DNA of 64,000 nt from Colwellia hornerae (GCF_007954355.1 NZ_VOLR01000013.1:62001-126000), one strand, 5' to 3'; positions 44,069 through 55,072 are shown, numbered from the stretch's first letter. Notes: generated by a model not told the origin, from the sequence alone. Made by a program: numbers and translations.

Positions 44069-45730
44069 ATGACTGAAAATTTCGCACAACTATTTGAAGA
44101 AAGTTTAAAAGAAATCGAAACACGCCCTGGTTCAATTATCAAAGGTACGATTGTCGCTATTACTAAAGACAATGTTATCGTTGATGCTGGCCTTAAATCT
44201 GAAAGTGTTATTGACATCAACCAGTTTAAAAACAACGCTGGTGAAGTTGATGTAAGCGTTGGCGATGAAGTTGACGTATCTCTTAAAGCTACAGATGACG
44301 GTTTTGGTGAAACTATTCTTTCACGTGATGACGCTAAACGTCATGAAGCGTGGCAAGTGCTTGAAAAAGCATATGAAGAAAAAGAAACTGTTATCGGTGT
44401 TATCAACGGTAAAGTTAAAGGTGGTTTCACGGTTGAAGTTAGCGATATTCGTGCTTTCTTACCGGGTTCATTAGTAGATGTTCGCCCAATTCGCGATACA
44501 ACTCACCTTGAAGGCAAAGAATTAGAATTTAAAGTTATTAAGCTTGATCAAAAGCGTAATAACGTTGTTGTTTCTCGTCGTGCCGTTATCGAATCTGAAA
44601 GCAGCGTAGAACGTGATGCATTGTTAGAGTCATTAGCAGAAGGCCTAGAAGTTAAAGGTATCGTTAAGAACCTTACTGACTACGGCGCATTCGTAGACTT
44701 AGGCGGCATTGACGGCTTACTACACATTACAGATATGGCTTGGAAGCGTGTTAAGCACCCAAGTGAAATCGTAAATGTTGGTGACGAAATACAAGTTAAA
44801 GTATTGAAATTTGACCGTGAGCGCACTCGTGTATCTCTAGGCATGAAGCAGTTAGGTGAAGATCCATGGGTAGCAATTGCTAAGCGTTACCCTGAAGGCG
44901 CTAAACTTACTGGTCGTGTAACTAACTTAACTGACTACGGTTGTTTTGTTGAAATCCAAGAAGGCGTTGAAGGTTTAGTTCACGTTTCTGAAATGGATTG
45001 GACTAACAAAAACATCCACCCATCTAAAGTTGTTAACTTAGGTGACACGGTTGAAGTTATGGTATTAGAAATTGACGAAGAACGTCGTCGTATTTCTTTA
45101 GGCCTTAAACAGTGTATTGCTAACCCTTGGGAAGAGTTCGCTAAGAACTTCAACAAAGGCGACAAAGTATCTGGTAAGATCAAGTCAATTACTGACTTTG
45201 GTATCTTTATTGGTCTTGACGGCGGCATTGATGGTCTTGTTCACTTATCTGATATTTCATGGGCTGGCGGCGAAGAAGCTGTTCGTGAATACAAGAAAGG
45301 TGATGAAATATCAGCTGTAGTATTACAAGTTGACCCTGAGCGCGAACGTATTTCTTTAGGTGTTAAGCAAACTGAAGATGATCCGTTTAATCAGTACCTT
45401 GCAGATACTAAGAAAGGTGCTATTGTTACAGGTAAGGTTATCGAAGTAGATGCTAAAGGCGCTAAAATTGAATTAGCCGAAGGCGTTGAAGGATACCTAC
45501 GCGTATCTGATATTTCTAGTGAGCGTATCGAAGATGCGTCAACTGAATTATCTGTTGGTGATAGTGTTGAAACTAAGTTTATGGGTGTGGATCGTAAGAA
45601 CCGTGCTATTAGCTTATCAATCAAAGCTAAAGACCAAGCAGAAGAACGTGAAGCTATGGATAACCTAAACCAAGTTGAAGAAACTGGTTTAAGTGCAATG
45701 GCTGCAGCGTTTAAAAACGCTAAAAACTAA
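44069..45730 (+). CDS. rpsA: 30S ribosomal protein S1
   Basis: The ATG at 44069 gives the family start [16 protein letters not shown]; an ATG three codons earlier also exists. The 553-residue protein has six S1 RNA-binding repeats with typical pieces such as [20 protein letters not shown] and [10 protein letters not shown]. It brings mRNA to the ribosome. No good Shine-Dalgarno sequence is seen before it, which is also known for E. coli rpsA and fits its self-regulation. Confidence 0.97.
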   Translation: MTENFAQLFEESLKEIETRPGSIIKGTIVAITKDNVIVDAGLKSESVIDINQFKNNAGEVDVSVGDEVDVSLKATDDGFGETILSRDDAKRHEAWQVLEKAYEEKETVIGVINGKVKGGFTVEVSDIRAFLPGSLVDVRPIRDTTHLEGKELEFKVIKLDQKRNNVVVSRRAVIESESSVERDALLESLAEGLEVKGIVKNLTDYGAFVDLGGIDGLLHITDMAWKRVKHPSEIVNVGDEIQVKVLKFDRERTRVSLGMKQLGEDPWVAIAKRYPEGAKLTGRVTNLTDYGCFVEIQEGVEGLVHVSEMDWTNKNIHPSKVVNLGDTVEVMVLEIDEERRRISLGLKQCIANPWEEFAKNFNKGDKVSGKIKSITDFGIFIGLDGGIDGLVHLSDISWAGGEEAVREYKKGDEISAVVLQVDPERERISLGVKQTEDDPFNQYLADTKKGAIVTGKVIEVDAKGAKIELAEGVEGYLRVSDISSERIEDASTELSVGDSVETKFMGVDRKNRAISLSIKAKDQAEEREAMDNLNQVEETGLSAMAAAFKNAKN

Positions 45731-45747
45731 TTTAGACACTTGAAGGT

Positions 45748-45775
45748 GAGAAGTGTTTGAAATATAACACTTCTC
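45748..45775 (+). terminator. hairpin after rpsA, likely weak terminator or attenuator
   Basis: GAGAAGTGTT, TGAAATAT, AACACTTCTC is a perfect ten-pair stem 17 bases after the rpsA stop, followed by a broken T-rich stretch (TTCGTTT). It may set the ratio between rpsA and ihfB transcripts. Confidence 0.6.
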
Positions 45776-45839
45776 TTCGTTTAAAATCCATTGGCGAGAA
45801 GGTACTATTAACTTCAAACTAGTGAACACAGGAGGTCAA

Positions 45840-46127
45840 ATGACCAAATCTGAACTTATTGAAAGATTAGCCGATAAATTAAGTCATTTATCAGCGAGAG
45901 ATGTTGAACAATCTATTAAAGAAATCTTAGAAATGATGGCACAAACCTTATCAAAAGGTGAGCGTATTGAAATTCGTGGTTTTGGTAGTTTTTCATTACA
46001 TTTTCGTGCTCCTCGTGTTGGACGTAACCCTAAAACTGGCGAATCCGTTGAGTTGGCAGGTAAATACGTTCCTCATTTTAAACCTGGAAAAGAGTTACGT
46101 GAAAGAGTAAATCTTTCAATAGCGTAA
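45840..46127 (+). CDS. ihfB: integration host factor subunit beta
   Basis: The ATG at 45840 follows AGGAGGT and gives [11 protein letters not shown], the family start; the in-frame GTG at 45822 is not needed. The 95-residue DNA-bending protein has the IEIRGFGSF core and the [11 protein letters not shown] arm with the intercalating Pro. It pairs with IHF alpha encoded elsewhere. The place behind rpsA is conserved. Confidence 0.97.
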   Translation: MTKSELIERLADKLSHLSARDVEQSIKEILEMMAQTLSKGERIEIRGFGSFSLHFRAPRVGRNPKTGESVELAGKYVPHFKPGKELRERVNLSIA

Positions 46128-46143
46128 TTGATAAATTATCAAT

Positions 46144-46178
46144 AAAACGGCATGCTATAATGGTATGCCGTTTTTTTT
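46144..46178 (+). terminator. intrinsic terminator of ihfB
   Basis: AAAACGGCAT and ATGCCGTTTT pair around an 11-base loop and are followed by TTTT, 17 bases after the ihfB stop. Confidence 0.9.
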
Positions 46179-46207
46179 AACTTAATTTTCATCATAGGTA
46201 ACTTATT

Positions 46208-46450
46208 TTGCGTATTTATATTACAGCGTTTTTACTTTTTAGCTTATTAGTCATCGCTTTTATTTTTGGTAGTCAAAATGAGCAGACCTTAACGTTGAAT
46301 TATCTCATCGCCCGAACCGAATTATCAGTTGCCGCGGCGGTAAGTTTATTTACCACTTTAGGCTTTCTACTCGGCTTACTCTTCTGCCTATTATGGAAGT
46401 TTGTTCGAATGATAAAACCTAAAAAGTCATCCTCTAAAGAATCAGTGTAA
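46208..46450 (+). CDS. lapA: lipopolysaccharide assembly protein LapA
   Basis: An 80-residue protein with two membrane helices (about 3-18 and 38-62) and the family phrase FIFGSQNEQTLTLNYL. It starts at TTG (46208) after TAGGTAA; no ATG is available in frame. With LapB it helps FtsH control LpxC and so LPS amount. It lies six bases before lapB, and ftsH is 4.3 kb downstream. Confidence 0.9.
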   Translation: MRIYITAFLLFSLLVIAFIFGSQNEQTLTLNYLIARTELSVAAAVSLFTTLGFLLGLLFCLLWKFVRMIKPKKSSSKESV

Positions 46451-46455
46451 ATTAT

Positions 46456-47625
46456 ATGTTAGAACTATTGTTCTTATTACTCCCTGTTGCAATGGGCTAT
46501 GGCTGGTTCATGGGCCGTAATAGTGTTAAGCAAAATGATCATTCAGCTAAACAAGCTTTATCGATAAAATATTCAACAGGTTTAAACTACCTGTTATCAA
46601 ATCAACAAGATAAAGCTATCGACTATTTACTCGAAGCGCTTAAAGTTGAAGACGATACCGTAGAAGCACATTTTGCCATGGCCAATTTATTTCGTCGCCG
46701 TGGTGAGCTCGACCGCGCTTTAAAAGTGCATGAGCACTTAGTCAGACAAAAACATTTACCGGCCAAAGACAAGCAACAAGCCGCTTATGAGCTAGGTAAA
46801 GATTTTTTCAGTGCCGGCTTATACGATCGCGCTGAAACCATGTTTGAAAAACTCCTTAAATCAAAACACTATGGCTTAAAATCCCTTGATTATTTAATGC
46901 GAATTTACCAGTCTACTAAAGATTGGTCGAAAGGCATCAGTCATAAAAAGGCCATTGTTAAAACTAAAGATAAAAAACTTCTTCATAACTTAGCTAATTT
47001 TTATTGTGAATTAGCGACAACAGCCTTGGCAGAAGATAACTTTATTGAAGTCATCGAGTTATTAGAGTTGGCATTAATTTATGATGCTAATTCTTGTCGT
47101 GCTAATTGGTTATTAGCTCAAATTTATGAAAAGCATCAGCAGTACAATGAAGCTTGCCGATGCTATCAAGATATCTATCAGCAAGATAAAGAATTCTTCC
47201 CTGACGTTATTGATGAAATGCAAAATTGTTATCATCAGTTAGATGCTGACGATGAGTACTTTAAATTTATTAGAAAAGTTTACGATGAAACCGGTGGTTC
47301 GAGCGCGCTAATAAAATATTTAAGTCATCTTGAAGCTAAATATGGCAACGAAAAAGCGAAAGAGTTTATTCTACTTGCCTTGAAAAAGCGTCCGACCATT
47401 AAAGGATTTAAGCATTTTATTAAGATGCAAATGGTTAACTCTACTGAGCATGACAACACCGAAAATTTAGATATGATCAAAGAGTTGATTGGCGCTTATT
47501 TAAATTTAAAACCAAGGTACAGTTGTCGAACCTGTGGCTTTAATAGCAGTAAGCATTATTGGGCGTGTCCTTCATGCCATGATTGGGAACAATTGAAACC
47601 AGTGCGTGGCCTAGAAGGCGAATAA
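46456..47625 (+). CDS. lapB: lipopolysaccharide assembly protein LapB (TPR and rubredoxin-like)
   Basis: A 389-residue protein, the E. coli length. One N-terminal membrane helix (LLFLLLPVAMGYGWFMGRNS) is followed by TPR repeats to about 340, and a C-terminal zinc-ribbon/rubredoxin-like domain with cysteines in YSCRTCGF and WACPSCHDWE. It is the adaptor that brings LpxC to FtsH for degradation. Confidence 0.96.
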   Translation: MLELLFLLLPVAMGYGWFMGRNSVKQNDHSAKQALSIKYSTGLNYLLSNQQDKAIDYLLEALKVEDDTVEAHFAMANLFRRRGELDRALKVHEHLVRQKHLPAKDKQQAAYELGKDFFSAGLYDRAETMFEKLLKSKHYGLKSLDYLMRIYQSTKDWSKGISHKKAIVKTKDKKLLHNLANFYCELATTALAEDNFIEVIELLELALIYDANSCRANWLLAQIYEKHQQYNEACRCYQDIYQQDKEFFPDVIDEMQNCYHQLDADDEYFKFIRKVYDETGGSSALIKYLSHLEAKYGNEKAKEFILLALKKRPTIKGFKHFIKMQMVNSTEHDNTENLDMIKELIGAYLNLKPRYSCRTCGFNSSKHYWACPSCHDWEQLKPVRGLEGE

Positions 47626-47742
47626 TATCCAACTTCTTTGTTCTAAATTTCAATAGCTGTAGCTAAAGTACTCACTGACTAGACTCGCAGCGTGCTTTTT
47701 CTTTGCTTTAGAATCATAGAACGTCGAATGAGAATATTATCA

Positions 47743-47777
47743 AAGAATTAAGAATTAAGAATTGAGGATTGAGGATT
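47743..47777 (+). repeat. five tandem heptamers before pyrF
   Basis: AAGAATT three times (47743, 47750, 47757) then GAGGATT twice (47764, 47771), ending four bases before the pyrF ATG. The last GAGG serves as the ribosome site, so the array overlaps the translation start region. Confidence 0.85.
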
Positions 47778-47781
47778 TAGC

Positions 47782-48477
47782 ATGAATGATGCAAAAGTAG
47801 TTGTTGCCCTAGATTTTGATAAAAAAGCAGATGCACTTGCATTTGTTGACAAGATTCAACCAAAGGATTGTCGCTTAAAAGTGGGCAAAGAGATGTTTAC
47901 TCATTTTGGGCCTGAATTTGTTAAAGAGTTAACCCGTCGTGGTTTTGATGTTTTTTTAGATTTAAAGTTTCATGATATTCCCAATACCGTAGCAAAAGCG
48001 GTAAGCGCTGCTGCAGAAATGGGGGTATGGATGGTTAATGTCCATGCGAGTGGGGGGCGTGAGATGATGGTTAAGGCTAAACAAGCATTAGAAAAGTATG
48101 GAGATAAAGCCCCGTTACTTATTGCCGTTACTGTTTTAACCAGTATGAGTGAAGACGATTTACTGGGCTTAGGTATTACTCGAACGCCTGCCGAGCAGGT
48201 GATGTTACTAGCAAGGTTAACCAAAGAAGCTGGCCTCGATGGTGTTGTTTGTTCAGCACAGGAAGCGCAAAGCCTGAAAAAATCCTTAGGTAAAGACTTT
48301 AAACTTATCACGCCAGGTATTAGACCCGTGGGTGCTGCCAGTGATGATCAAAAACGCATCATGACACCAGAGCAGGCCATAGCTGTTGGCGTCGATTATT
48401 TAGTGATTGGCAGACCTATTACTCAAGCTGAAAACCCGCAGCAAGTTTTGCAATCGATTAATTTATCGCTTAATTAA
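47782..48477 (+). CDS. pyrF: orotidine 5'-phosphate decarboxylase
   Basis: A 231-residue enzyme making UMP. The start [10 protein letters not shown] and [12 protein letters not shown], the catalytic Asp-Lys-Asp region [12 protein letters not shown], and the phosphate loop TPGIRP with VIGRPI are all present. The position after lapAB is conserved. A heptamer array carries its ribosome site. Confidence 0.97.
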   Translation: MNDAKVVVALDFDKKADALAFVDKIQPKDCRLKVGKEMFTHFGPEFVKELTRRGFDVFLDLKFHDIPNTVAKAVSAAAEMGVWMVNVHASGGREMMVKAKQALEKYGDKAPLLIAVTVLTSMSEDDLLGLGITRTPAEQVMLLARLTKEAGLDGVVCSAQEAQSLKKSLGKDFKLITPGIRPVGAASDDQKRIMTPEQAIAVGVDYLVIGRPITQAENPQQVLQSINLSLN

Positions 48478-48620
48478 CGTCAATCAAAATAATATTAATA
48501 AGCGCTGTAAATTGACAATGTTAAGATTTTATCCTAAACCTATTAACGTCCCATTAATAATAAATTAACAATTTGTTGTTTGATGAGACGTAATGGAATT
48601 TACAATAAAAGGATATAATC

Positions 48621-48926
48621 ATGATTAAGTTTTCAAAAATTTTACTTGTTTGCCTAACCTTTACTTTTGCTTCATTAAGCTTTGCTGAAAGTGCGGGTGG
48701 TAATGATCCCAATGCCAATGTTAACCAAGTTGACGAGCGTATTGACATAAACCATGCTGATATTAAGACCTTATCTTTATTAAAAGGCATAGGCATGAAA
48801 AAAGCTGCAGCCATTGTCAAATATCGAAATGAAAATGGTAAGTTTATCTCGGTCGAAGACTTGTTGAATGTTACAGGTATTGGTGAGCAAATTTTGGCAT
48901 TAAATAAATCAAAATTGACGATATAG
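48621..48926 (+). CDS. exported ComEA-like helix-hairpin-helix DNA-binding protein
   Basis: A 101-residue protein with a signal peptide (ILLVCLTFTFASLSFA, cleavage near 23) and one helix-hairpin-helix pair at about 42-100: INHADIKTLSLLKGIGMKKA and VEDLLNVTGIGEQIL. This is the ComEA family, whose members bind double-stranded DNA in the periplasm during natural DNA uptake. Small single-domain forms are common in gammaproteobacteria. AAAGGA precedes the ATG. A strong shared terminator follows. Confidence 0.9.
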   Translation: MIKFSKILLVCLTFTFASLSFAESAGGNDPNANVNQVDERIDINHADIKTLSLLKGIGMKKAAAIVKYRNENGKFISVEDLLNVTGIGEQILALNKSKLTI

Positions 48927-48945
48927 TTATCATTTAAGAACACAA

Positions 48946-48978
48946 AAAAGGCTAGATAACCAAGTTATCTAGCCTTTT
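48946..48978. terminator. bidirectional intrinsic terminator
   Basis: AAAAGGCTAGATAAC, CAA, GTTATCTAGCCTTTT is a 15-pair stem with A- and T-runs on both sides. It can serve the comEA-like gene and the facing rhodanese gene. Confidence 0.92.
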
Positions 48979-49020
48979 CAATTTTACTTACGGGTAAAAA
49001 TTATGATTATTGCTGTGTGG

Positions 49021-49374
49021 CTAATTTTTTTCTTGTGCAGAACAAACATCATTATGCTGACATATAATAGCCCAAACATTTTTATAACCTAAACGGATTA
49101 ATTGTTCAGCAGCAAGACTTGCACGACCACCGGTTGCACAATGAAGATATATGCGCTGGTTTTCATCCGAAGTGCAGTTAGCAATATTCATCTCTAAAAC
49201 ACCACGTGGAATATTAACTGAGTTCACCACTGGGCTTGATGCGACTTCTTGTGCTTCACGCACATCAATAAATAAGCTTTTTTCTGTTTGTGCAAATAGA
49301 TAAGCAGCTTGAGCCGATGTAGTTTGAATATTTTTTCTAATTTCAGCTATCAGTGTTGGTATCGTTTTTAACAT
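49021..49374 (-). CDS. rhodanese-like protein
   Basis: A 117-residue single rhodanese domain. Motifs are LFIDVREAQEVASSPV near 35-50 and the active-site Cys in YLHCATGGRASLAAEQLI. Such proteins carry sulfur as a persulfide; the true substrate is not predictable. No signal peptide is obvious. The CATGGRA loop is normal for an active member. It lies alone between terminators. Confidence 0.88.
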   Translation of the reverse strand: MLKTIPTLIAEIRKNIQTTSAQAAYLFAQTEKSLFIDVREAQEVASSPVVNSVNIPRGVLEMNIANCTSDENQRIYLHCATGGRASLAAEQLIRLGYKNVWAIICQHNDVCSAQEKN

Positions 49375-49509
49375 TTAAATAGGCCTTAATATTTAATGAC
49401 TAAAAAGTGTCATTATTATTTTTCTGTTAATAATTATATTAGATTGTTCTAATGTAGGTGTCAATAATGTAACATTTAAATGTCAGTCGGGGGTGTCATA
49501 AATTTTAGA

Positions 49510-49536
49510 CATAAAAAAAGAGCCGAAGCTCTTTTA
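49510..49536 (-). terminator. intrinsic terminator of yhbY
   Basis: Read on the minus strand: AAAAGAGC, TTCG, GCTCTTTT followed by TTT, about 20 bases after the yhbY stop. Confidence 0.88.
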
Positions 49537-49554
49537 GATAAGAATGTAAAAAAA

Positions 49555-49851
49555 TTAAATTTTTGGAATTCTTATTTTCTTTTCTGGTGACTGACGGTAA
49601 ATAATTAATGTTTTACCAATTACTTGAACTTTTATTGACGCTGTTTCACGGCAAATAGCTTCAACAATTAATGCTTTACTGTCACGATCATCAGTTGGGA
49701 TTTTAATTTTGATTAATTCATGATGATTTAATGAATAATCAATTTCGGCAACTACTGCCTCTGTTAAGCCGTTGTTACCCAATAAAACCACTGGTTTCAA
49801 TGGGTGTGCAAGACCTTTTAAATACTGTATTTGTTTTTTATTTAGGCTCAT
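49555..49851 (-). CDS. yhbY: ribosome assembly RNA-binding protein YhbY
   Basis: The ATG at 49851 gives MSLNKKQIQYLKGLAHPLKP, the family start; a TTG two codons earlier is unlikely. It is a 98-residue CRS1/YhbY RNA-binding domain with VVLLGNNGLTEAVVAEI and VQVIGKTLIIYR. It associates with the large ribosomal subunit precursor. It is divergent from rlmE, the same arrangement as in E. coli. Confidence 0.95.
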   Translation of the reverse strand: MSLNKKQIQYLKGLAHPLKPVVLLGNNGLTEAVVAEIDYSLNHHELIKIKIPTDDRDSKALIVEAICRETASIKVQVIGKTLIIYRQSPEKKIRIPKI

Positions 49852-49968
49852 TAACAATTTTCGTTACAAGTTAGCTTGAATTAATACTATTTTACCTCCA
49901 TCTACTCTGTAATACTAATAAAACGTTAAATCGTTTTGCATTATTAACAAATTAATTAAGTTAAATTA

Positions 49969-50595
49969 ATGAGTAAAAAAAAATTAAGCAATAGTAGTAC
50001 CCGTTGGATGCAAGAACACTTTGATGATGAGTATGTAAAAAAAGCTCAGAAACTGGGTGTTCGTTCTAGAGCATATTTTAAAATTGAAGAAATAAACGCT
50101 AAAGATAAGCTAATTAAAAAAGGCATGAAAGTAGTCGACTTAGGTGCTGCACCGGGAGGTTGGTCAGAGTATGGGGTTAAAGCTGTTGGAGCTAGTGGGC
50201 AAATTATTGCTTGTGACATCCTGGCAATGGACCCTATTGCTGGTGTTGACTTTTTACAAGGCGACTTTAGAGAAGAACCGGTACTTAATGCATTGCTAAC
50301 CCGTATTGGCGGTAAAGATATTGATGTTGTTATGTCTGACATGGCCGCTAATTTTACCGGTAATGATGGTGCCGATGCCGCAAGAAGTATGTATCTTGTT
50401 GAGTTAGCATTAGACATGTGTAATCAGGTATTAAAGAAAAATGGCGCATTTGTTGTTAAAGTCTTCCAAGGGGCAGGATTTGAGCAGTTTATGCAAGACT
50501 TAAGAGGAGCATTCAAAACAGTAAAAAGCCGTAAACCAGATTCGTCACGTGCACGGTCACGCGAAGTATATTTGGTTGCTACCGGATTTAAATAG
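49969..50595 (+). CDS. rlmE: 23S rRNA 2'-O-methyltransferase RlmE (FtsJ)
   Basis: A 208-residue SAM methyltransferase that methylates U2552 of 23S rRNA. Visible are [19 protein letters not shown], the SAM motif [27 protein letters not shown] and [14 protein letters not shown], containing the K-D-K-E catalytic residues. It precedes ftsH as in E. coli. Confidence 0.97.
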   Translation: MSKKKLSNSSTRWMQEHFDDEYVKKAQKLGVRSRAYFKIEEINAKDKLIKKGMKVVDLGAAPGGWSEYGVKAVGASGQIIACDILAMDPIAGVDFLQGDFREEPVLNALLTRIGGKDIDVVMSDMAANFTGNDGADAARSMYLVELALDMCNQVLKKNGAFVVKVFQGAGFEQFMQDLRGAFKTVKSRKPDSSRARSREVYLVATGFK

Positions 50596-50725
50596 CTCCG
50601 AGCGTTAAATTATAGTAAATTACGACACATCAGCTTAAAGGTTTAGGTTGATTTCAGAACTAGCCGTTTATCTGTGCTAGTTGACGGTTAAGTAAAAGTT
50701 CATTCAAGTACAAGAGGTCATTAAG

Positions 50726-52687
50726 TTGAGCGATATGGCAAAAAATCTTATTTTATGGTTGGTAATAGCGGTTGTTTTAATGTCGGTATTCCAAGGGTTC
50801 ACTCCAAGCACCAATACTGAACAACAAGTTGATTACACTCGTTTCATTAAAGATGTTCGTCAAGGACAGATTCGTGACGCAAATGTTGATCGTAATGGTG
50901 TTATCAAAGGCACAAAACGTAGTGGTGAAGCCTTTGTTACTGTTATTCCTGGTGGTTTCGATCGTGATTTAATTAACGACTTAGTTAAACAAGGCGTTAA
51001 TGCTTCTGGTGAACTACCAGAAGAAACTAGCTTTCTAACTACTATTTTTATCTCTTGGTTCCCAATGATTTTGCTGATAGGTGTGTGGATATTCTTCATG
51101 CGTCAGATGCAAGGCGGTGGCGGAAAAGGGGCGATGTCTTTTGGTAAATCTAAAGCGAAACTTTTAAGTGAAGATCAGATAAAAACAACTTTTGCCGATG
51201 TCGCTGGTTGCGATGAAGCAAAAGAAGAAGTATCTGAGCTTGTTGATTATTTAAAAGAGCCGACTAAATTCCAGAAGCTTGGTGGCCGTATTCCTTCAGG
51301 TGTCTTATTAGTAGGACAGCCGGGTACTGGTAAAACCTTACTGGCAAAAGCTATTGCTGGTGAAGCTAAAGTACCATTTTTCACTATCTCAGGTTCTGAC
51401 TTTGTTGAAATGTTTGTTGGTGTTGGCGCATCTCGTGTGCGTGACATGTTTGAGCAAGCTAAAAAATCAGCCCCTTGTATCATCTTCATCGATGAAATCG
51501 ATGCGGTAGGTCGCCAACGTGGCGCAGGTATGGGTGGCGGACACGACGAACGTGAACAAACACTTAACCAAATGTTGGTTGAAATGGATGGTTTTGAAGG
51601 TAATGAAGGCGTTATTGTTATTGCCGCAACTAACCGTCCCGACGTTTTAGATCCAGCACTACTTCGTCCTGGTCGTTTTGACCGCCAAGTAACGGTTGGT
51701 CTACCTGATATTCGTGGTCGCGAACAAATTCTTAAAGTGCATATGCGCAAAGTACCATTGGGTGACGATGTTAAAGCATCAGTTATTGCACGTGGTACAC
51801 CGGGTATGTCAGGTGCAGATTTAGCTAACTTAGTTAATGAAGCCGCATTATTCGCTGCACGTTCGGCTCGCCGCACTGTATCGATGGATGAATTTGAAAA
51901 AGCGAAAGACAAAATATTAATGGGTGCTGAACGTCGTTCGATGGTTATGAGCGAAGAAGAAAAAGCCATGACAGCTTATCATGAAGCAGGGCACGCGATT
52001 GTTGGTCGTTTAGTGCCAGATCATGACCCCGTTTACAAGGTGAGTATTATTCCTCGTGGCCGCGCTTTAGGTGTCACTATGTATTTACCAGAACAAGACA
52101 GGTTTAGTCATAGTAAACAGCATCTAGAAAGTAATATTTCGTCACTTTACGGTGGTCGTATTGCTGAAGAAATGATTTACGGTTTTGAAAAAGTTTCTAC
52201 CGGTGCATCTAACGATATTGAACGTGCTACTCAACTTGCTCGTAAAATGGTTACTCAGTGGGGTTTCTCACAAAAATTGGGTCCAATGTTATTTGCTGAA
52301 GAAGAAGGTGAAGTGTTTTTAGGTCGTTCATCATCTAAATCGTTGAACATGTCTGACGAAACTGCACAAGCGATTGATATTGAAATCAAAGCCTTTGTTG
52401 ACCGTAACTATCAACGTGCAGAAAAAATATTGAACGAGAACCGTGATATTTTAGAGACAATGAAAGATGCGTTAATGCATTATGAAACTATTGATGCTAG
52501 GCAAATCGATGACTTGATGGAACGCAGAGAAGTTCGTCCACCAATGGCTGAGTGGGATAATCACTCTGACTCAAAGAAGCCACCTAAAGCTGATAACGAC
52601 GCTTCTTCTGATACTAAAGAAGATAAAGCTGAGAAAAAAGAAGTAGCACCAGATCTAGATAAACCTAGTGACGTTCCTGCTGAGTAA
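50726..52687 (+). CDS. ftsH: ATP-dependent membrane zinc metalloprotease FtsH
   Basis: A 653-residue protease starting at TTG (50726), nine bases after AGAGG; the ATG at 50735 is 18 bases away. The N-terminus has two membrane helices (about 7-25 and 108-127) around a periplasmic domain. The AAA domain has Walker A GQPGTGKT, Walker [10 protein letters not shown] and the SRH region [20 protein letters not shown]. The zinc site is TAYHEAGHA. It degrades LpxC with LapB, among other substrates. The tail is highly charged (Lys, Asp, Glu). A terminator follows. Confidence 0.98.
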   Translation: MSDMAKNLILWLVIAVVLMSVFQGFTPSTNTEQQVDYTRFIKDVRQGQIRDANVDRNGVIKGTKRSGEAFVTVIPGGFDRDLINDLVKQGVNASGELPEETSFLTTIFISWFPMILLIGVWIFFMRQMQGGGGKGAMSFGKSKAKLLSEDQIKTTFADVAGCDEAKEEVSELVDYLKEPTKFQKLGGRIPSGVLLVGQPGTGKTLLAKAIAGEAKVPFFTISGSDFVEMFVGVGASRVRDMFEQAKKSAPCIIFIDEIDAVGRQRGAGMGGGHDEREQTLNQMLVEMDGFEGNEGVIVIAATNRPDVLDPALLRPGRFDRQVTVGLPDIRGREQILKVHMRKVPLGDDVKASVIARGTPGMSGADLANLVNEAALFAARSARRTVSMDEFEKAKDKILMGAERRSMVMSEEEKAMTAYHEAGHAIVGRLVPDHDPVYKVSIIPRGRALGVTMYLPEQDRFSHSKQHLESNISSLYGGRIAEEMIYGFEKVSTGASNDIERATQLARKMVTQWGFSQKLGPMLFAEEEGEVFLGRSSSKSLNMSDETAQAIDIEIKAFVDRNYQRAEKILNENRDILETMKDALMHYETIDARQIDDLMERREVRPPMAEWDNHSDSKKPPKADNDASSDTKEDKAEKKEVAPDLDKPSDVPAE

Positions 52688-52701
52688 TAACCTTTAAATA
52701 T

Positions 52702-52730
52702 AGCCTCGATTAACGAGGCTTTATTTTATA
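52702..52730 (+). terminator. intrinsic terminator of ftsH
   Basis: AGCCTCG, ATTAA, CGAGGCT followed by TTATTTTAT, 15 bases after the ftsH stop. It partly separates ftsH from folP. Confidence 0.85.
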
Positions 52731-52811
52731 AAAACTAATTTGCTTTAGTAACAGTAAGTTGATTTTTATAAAATAAATTTCTACACAGAATAATCACAAA
52801 GAGCATTAGTT

Positions 52812-53651
52812 TTGTTGAAAAATCTACCTTGCGGTACACATTTCCTTAATCTTGAAACCCCGCAGGTGATGGGGATTTTAAATGTAACCCCTGACTCATT
52901 TTCTGATGGCGGACAATTCGCTCGTATTGACTCTGCATTAAGACAAGCTGAACAGATGATAGCCGATGGCGCCACCATTATTGATATCGGGGGCGAATCA
53001 ACGCGCCCAGGCGCTAAAGAAGTTTCTGTTAACGATGAGTTAGCGCGTGTTATTCCGGTATTAAAAGCCATTAATTCGCGTTTTAATATCATTGTCTCTA
53101 TTGATACCAGCAAAGCCACGGTAATGTCTGAGGGCATCACTTATGGGGCAGGTATCATCAATGATGTTCGAGCTCTGCAAAATGAAGGTTGTTTACCGGT
53201 ATTAGCACAAGATCAAAGTGTTGGTATTTGTTTAATGCATATGCAAGGTTTACCTCGAACTATGCAGTATGATCCGCACTACGACAATTTAATTGACGAC
53301 ATTACCACTTTCTTTCAGCAAAGAATTTTAGCCTGTACACAAGCAGGTATTAACACTTCTCGACTTATTGTCGACCCTGGCTTTGGCTTTGGTAAATCGT
53401 TAGAACAAAATTATAGTTTGTTGGCGAATATGGCTAAATTTCAATGCCTAGATTTGCCGATATTGGCAGGTTTGTCGAGAAAGTCGATGATCGGTAATCT
53501 TCTTGACCGTGAGATTAATGAACGCTTAGCGGGTAGTTTAGCAACCGCCATTATAGCCGCTCAGCAAGGGGCAAGAATTATTCGTGTTCACGATGTAAAA
53601 GAAACAGTCGATGCCTTAAAAGTTTTACAAGCTACCAAGATAAATAGATAA
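52812..53651 (+). CDS. folP: dihydropteroate synthase
   Basis: A 279-residue folate enzyme joining para-aminobenzoate to the pterin; target of sulfonamides. Motifs: VMGILNVTPDSFSDGG near 19-34, IDIGGESTRPGA, GIINDVRAL and ILAGLSRKSMIG. It starts at one of two adjacent TTG codons (52812 or 52815), since no ATG precedes the first motif. It stands between ftsH and glmM as in E. coli. Confidence 0.96.
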   Translation: MLKNLPCGTHFLNLETPQVMGILNVTPDSFSDGGQFARIDSALRQAEQMIADGATIIDIGGESTRPGAKEVSVNDELARVIPVLKAINSRFNIIVSIDTSKATVMSEGITYGAGIINDVRALQNEGCLPVLAQDQSVGICLMHMQGLPRTMQYDPHYDNLIDDITTFFQQRILACTQAGINTSRLIVDPGFGFGKSLEQNYSLLANMAKFQCLDLPILAGLSRKSMIGNLLDREINERLAGSLATAIIAAQQGARIIRVHDVKETVDALKVLQATKINR

Positions 53652-53697
53652 CTCATCATTAAATATACTAAAAAAGTAAATATAAAGGACAAATAAA

Positions 53698-55035
53698 ATG
53701 TCAGAAAGAAGATATTTTGGAACCGATGGCATAAGAGGCCTAGTAGGACAATACCCAATCACCGCTGAATTTGTGATGAAATTAGGTTATGCCGCTGGCC
53801 GCGTGCTGGCCGCCCAGGGCACGAAAAAAGTACTTATCGGTAAAGACACTCGAATTTCAGGCTACATGCTTGAGTCAGCCCTAGAAGCTGGTTTTTCTGC
53901 TGCGGGTATAGATATTGGCTTATTGGGGCCAATGCCGACGCCAGGGATTGCTTATCTCACTAAAACTTTTCGCGCTGAAGCGGGTATCGTTATTAGTGCA
54001 TCACATAATCCATTTTATGACAACGGCATTAAGTTTTTCTCACAAAATGGTGAGAAGTTACCCGATGATGTCGAACTGGCTATTGAAGCTCAATTAGATA
54101 AAGAAATGGGCTGTGTTGAATCGGCTAAATTAGGTAAAGCGACCCGAATTGAAGACGCGGCGGGACGTTATATTGAGTTTTGTAAAAGTAATTTTCCTAG
54201 TCAATATTCCTTAAAAAACTTTAAAATTGTTGTCGATTGCGCGCACGGTGCAACTTATCACATTGCACCTAACGTCTTTCGTGAATTAGGTGCACAAGTT
54301 ATTGAAATTGGCACGTCGCCCAATGGTACCAATATTAATGACCAATGTGGTGCAACCTCAATGGATGCTATCAGTAAAGCTGTTGTTGAACATCAGGCTG
54401 ATTTAGGTATAGCTCTAGATGGTGATGGCGACCGCTTGATGATGGTTGACCATACCGGTTATGTACTTGATGGTGATGAATGTGTCTACGTTATAGCCGC
54501 AAACGATTTACAAAGTGGCGTTATCAGTGGTGGTGTTGTTGGTACACTGATGAGTAATATGGGGCTTGAAATTGCACTTGCGGATATGGGTATACCTTTT
54601 GCTCGTAGCAAAGTAGGCGATCGTTATGTTACTGAAATGCTCAACAAAAAAGGTTGGCAGTTGGGCGCTGAAAATTCTGGCCATGTGATCAATTTAAAAA
54701 ACACCTCTACTGGTGATGGTATTATTGCTGCGTTAAATGTATTAACCGCTGTTTGTAGTGGTGATAAAACCTTGCACGAACTCCGCCAAGGTATGACTAA
54801 ATTACCGCAGGTGCTAGTTAATGTTAGGTTTACTGGTGACAATGACCCGTTAACGGCGCAGAATGTCGTCGCTGCTGTGCACACAGTTAATGAACAACTA
54901 TCAGGACGTGGTCGCGTTTTATTACGTAAATCAGGTACCGAGCCTTTAATACGCGTTATGGTTGAAGGACCAGAATTAACAGAAGTTACCGAGCTAGCAA
55001 ATGTAATTGCTGATGCTGTTAAAGCCGCTTGTTAA
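53698..55035 (+). CDS. glmM: phosphoglucosamine mutase
   Basis: A 445-residue enzyme turning glucosamine-6-phosphate into glucosamine-1-phosphate for peptidoglycan and LPS. Motifs: [12 protein letters not shown] at the start, the phosphorylated Ser in [15 protein letters not shown] (about residue 101), the metal loop [12 protein letters not shown], and [12 protein letters not shown] near the end. AAAGGA precedes the ATG. Confidence 0.98.
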   Translation: MSERRYFGTDGIRGLVGQYPITAEFVMKLGYAAGRVLAAQGTKKVLIGKDTRISGYMLESALEAGFSAAGIDIGLLGPMPTPGIAYLTKTFRAEAGIVISASHNPFYDNGIKFFSQNGEKLPDDVELAIEAQLDKEMGCVESAKLGKATRIEDAAGRYIEFCKSNFPSQYSLKNFKIVVDCAHGATYHIAPNVFRELGAQVIEIGTSPNGTNINDQCGATSMDAISKAVVEHQADLGIALDGDGDRLMMVDHTGYVLDGDECVYVIAANDLQSGVISGGVVGTLMSNMGLEIALADMGIPFARSKVGDRYVTEMLNKKGWQLGAENSGHVINLKNTSTGDGIIAALNVLTAVCSGDKTLHELRQGMTKLPQVLVNVRFTGDNDPLTAQNVVAAVHTVNEQLSGRGRVLLRKSGTEPLIRVMVEGPELTEVTELANVIADAVKAAC

Positions 55036-55072
55036 CAAAAATAGACGTCAGACGGTTGAATAATAAGCAAAT

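Noticed and set aside
49555-49857. Possible phase-variable or foreign origin of yhbY region
   Set aside because: The yhbY, rlmE, ftsH order is ancestral and the sequence is ordinary.
51247-51969. Minus-strand frame of 240 codons inside ftsH
   Set aside because: Mirror of the strongly conserved ftsH AAA region; Ser/Pro-rich shadow composition.
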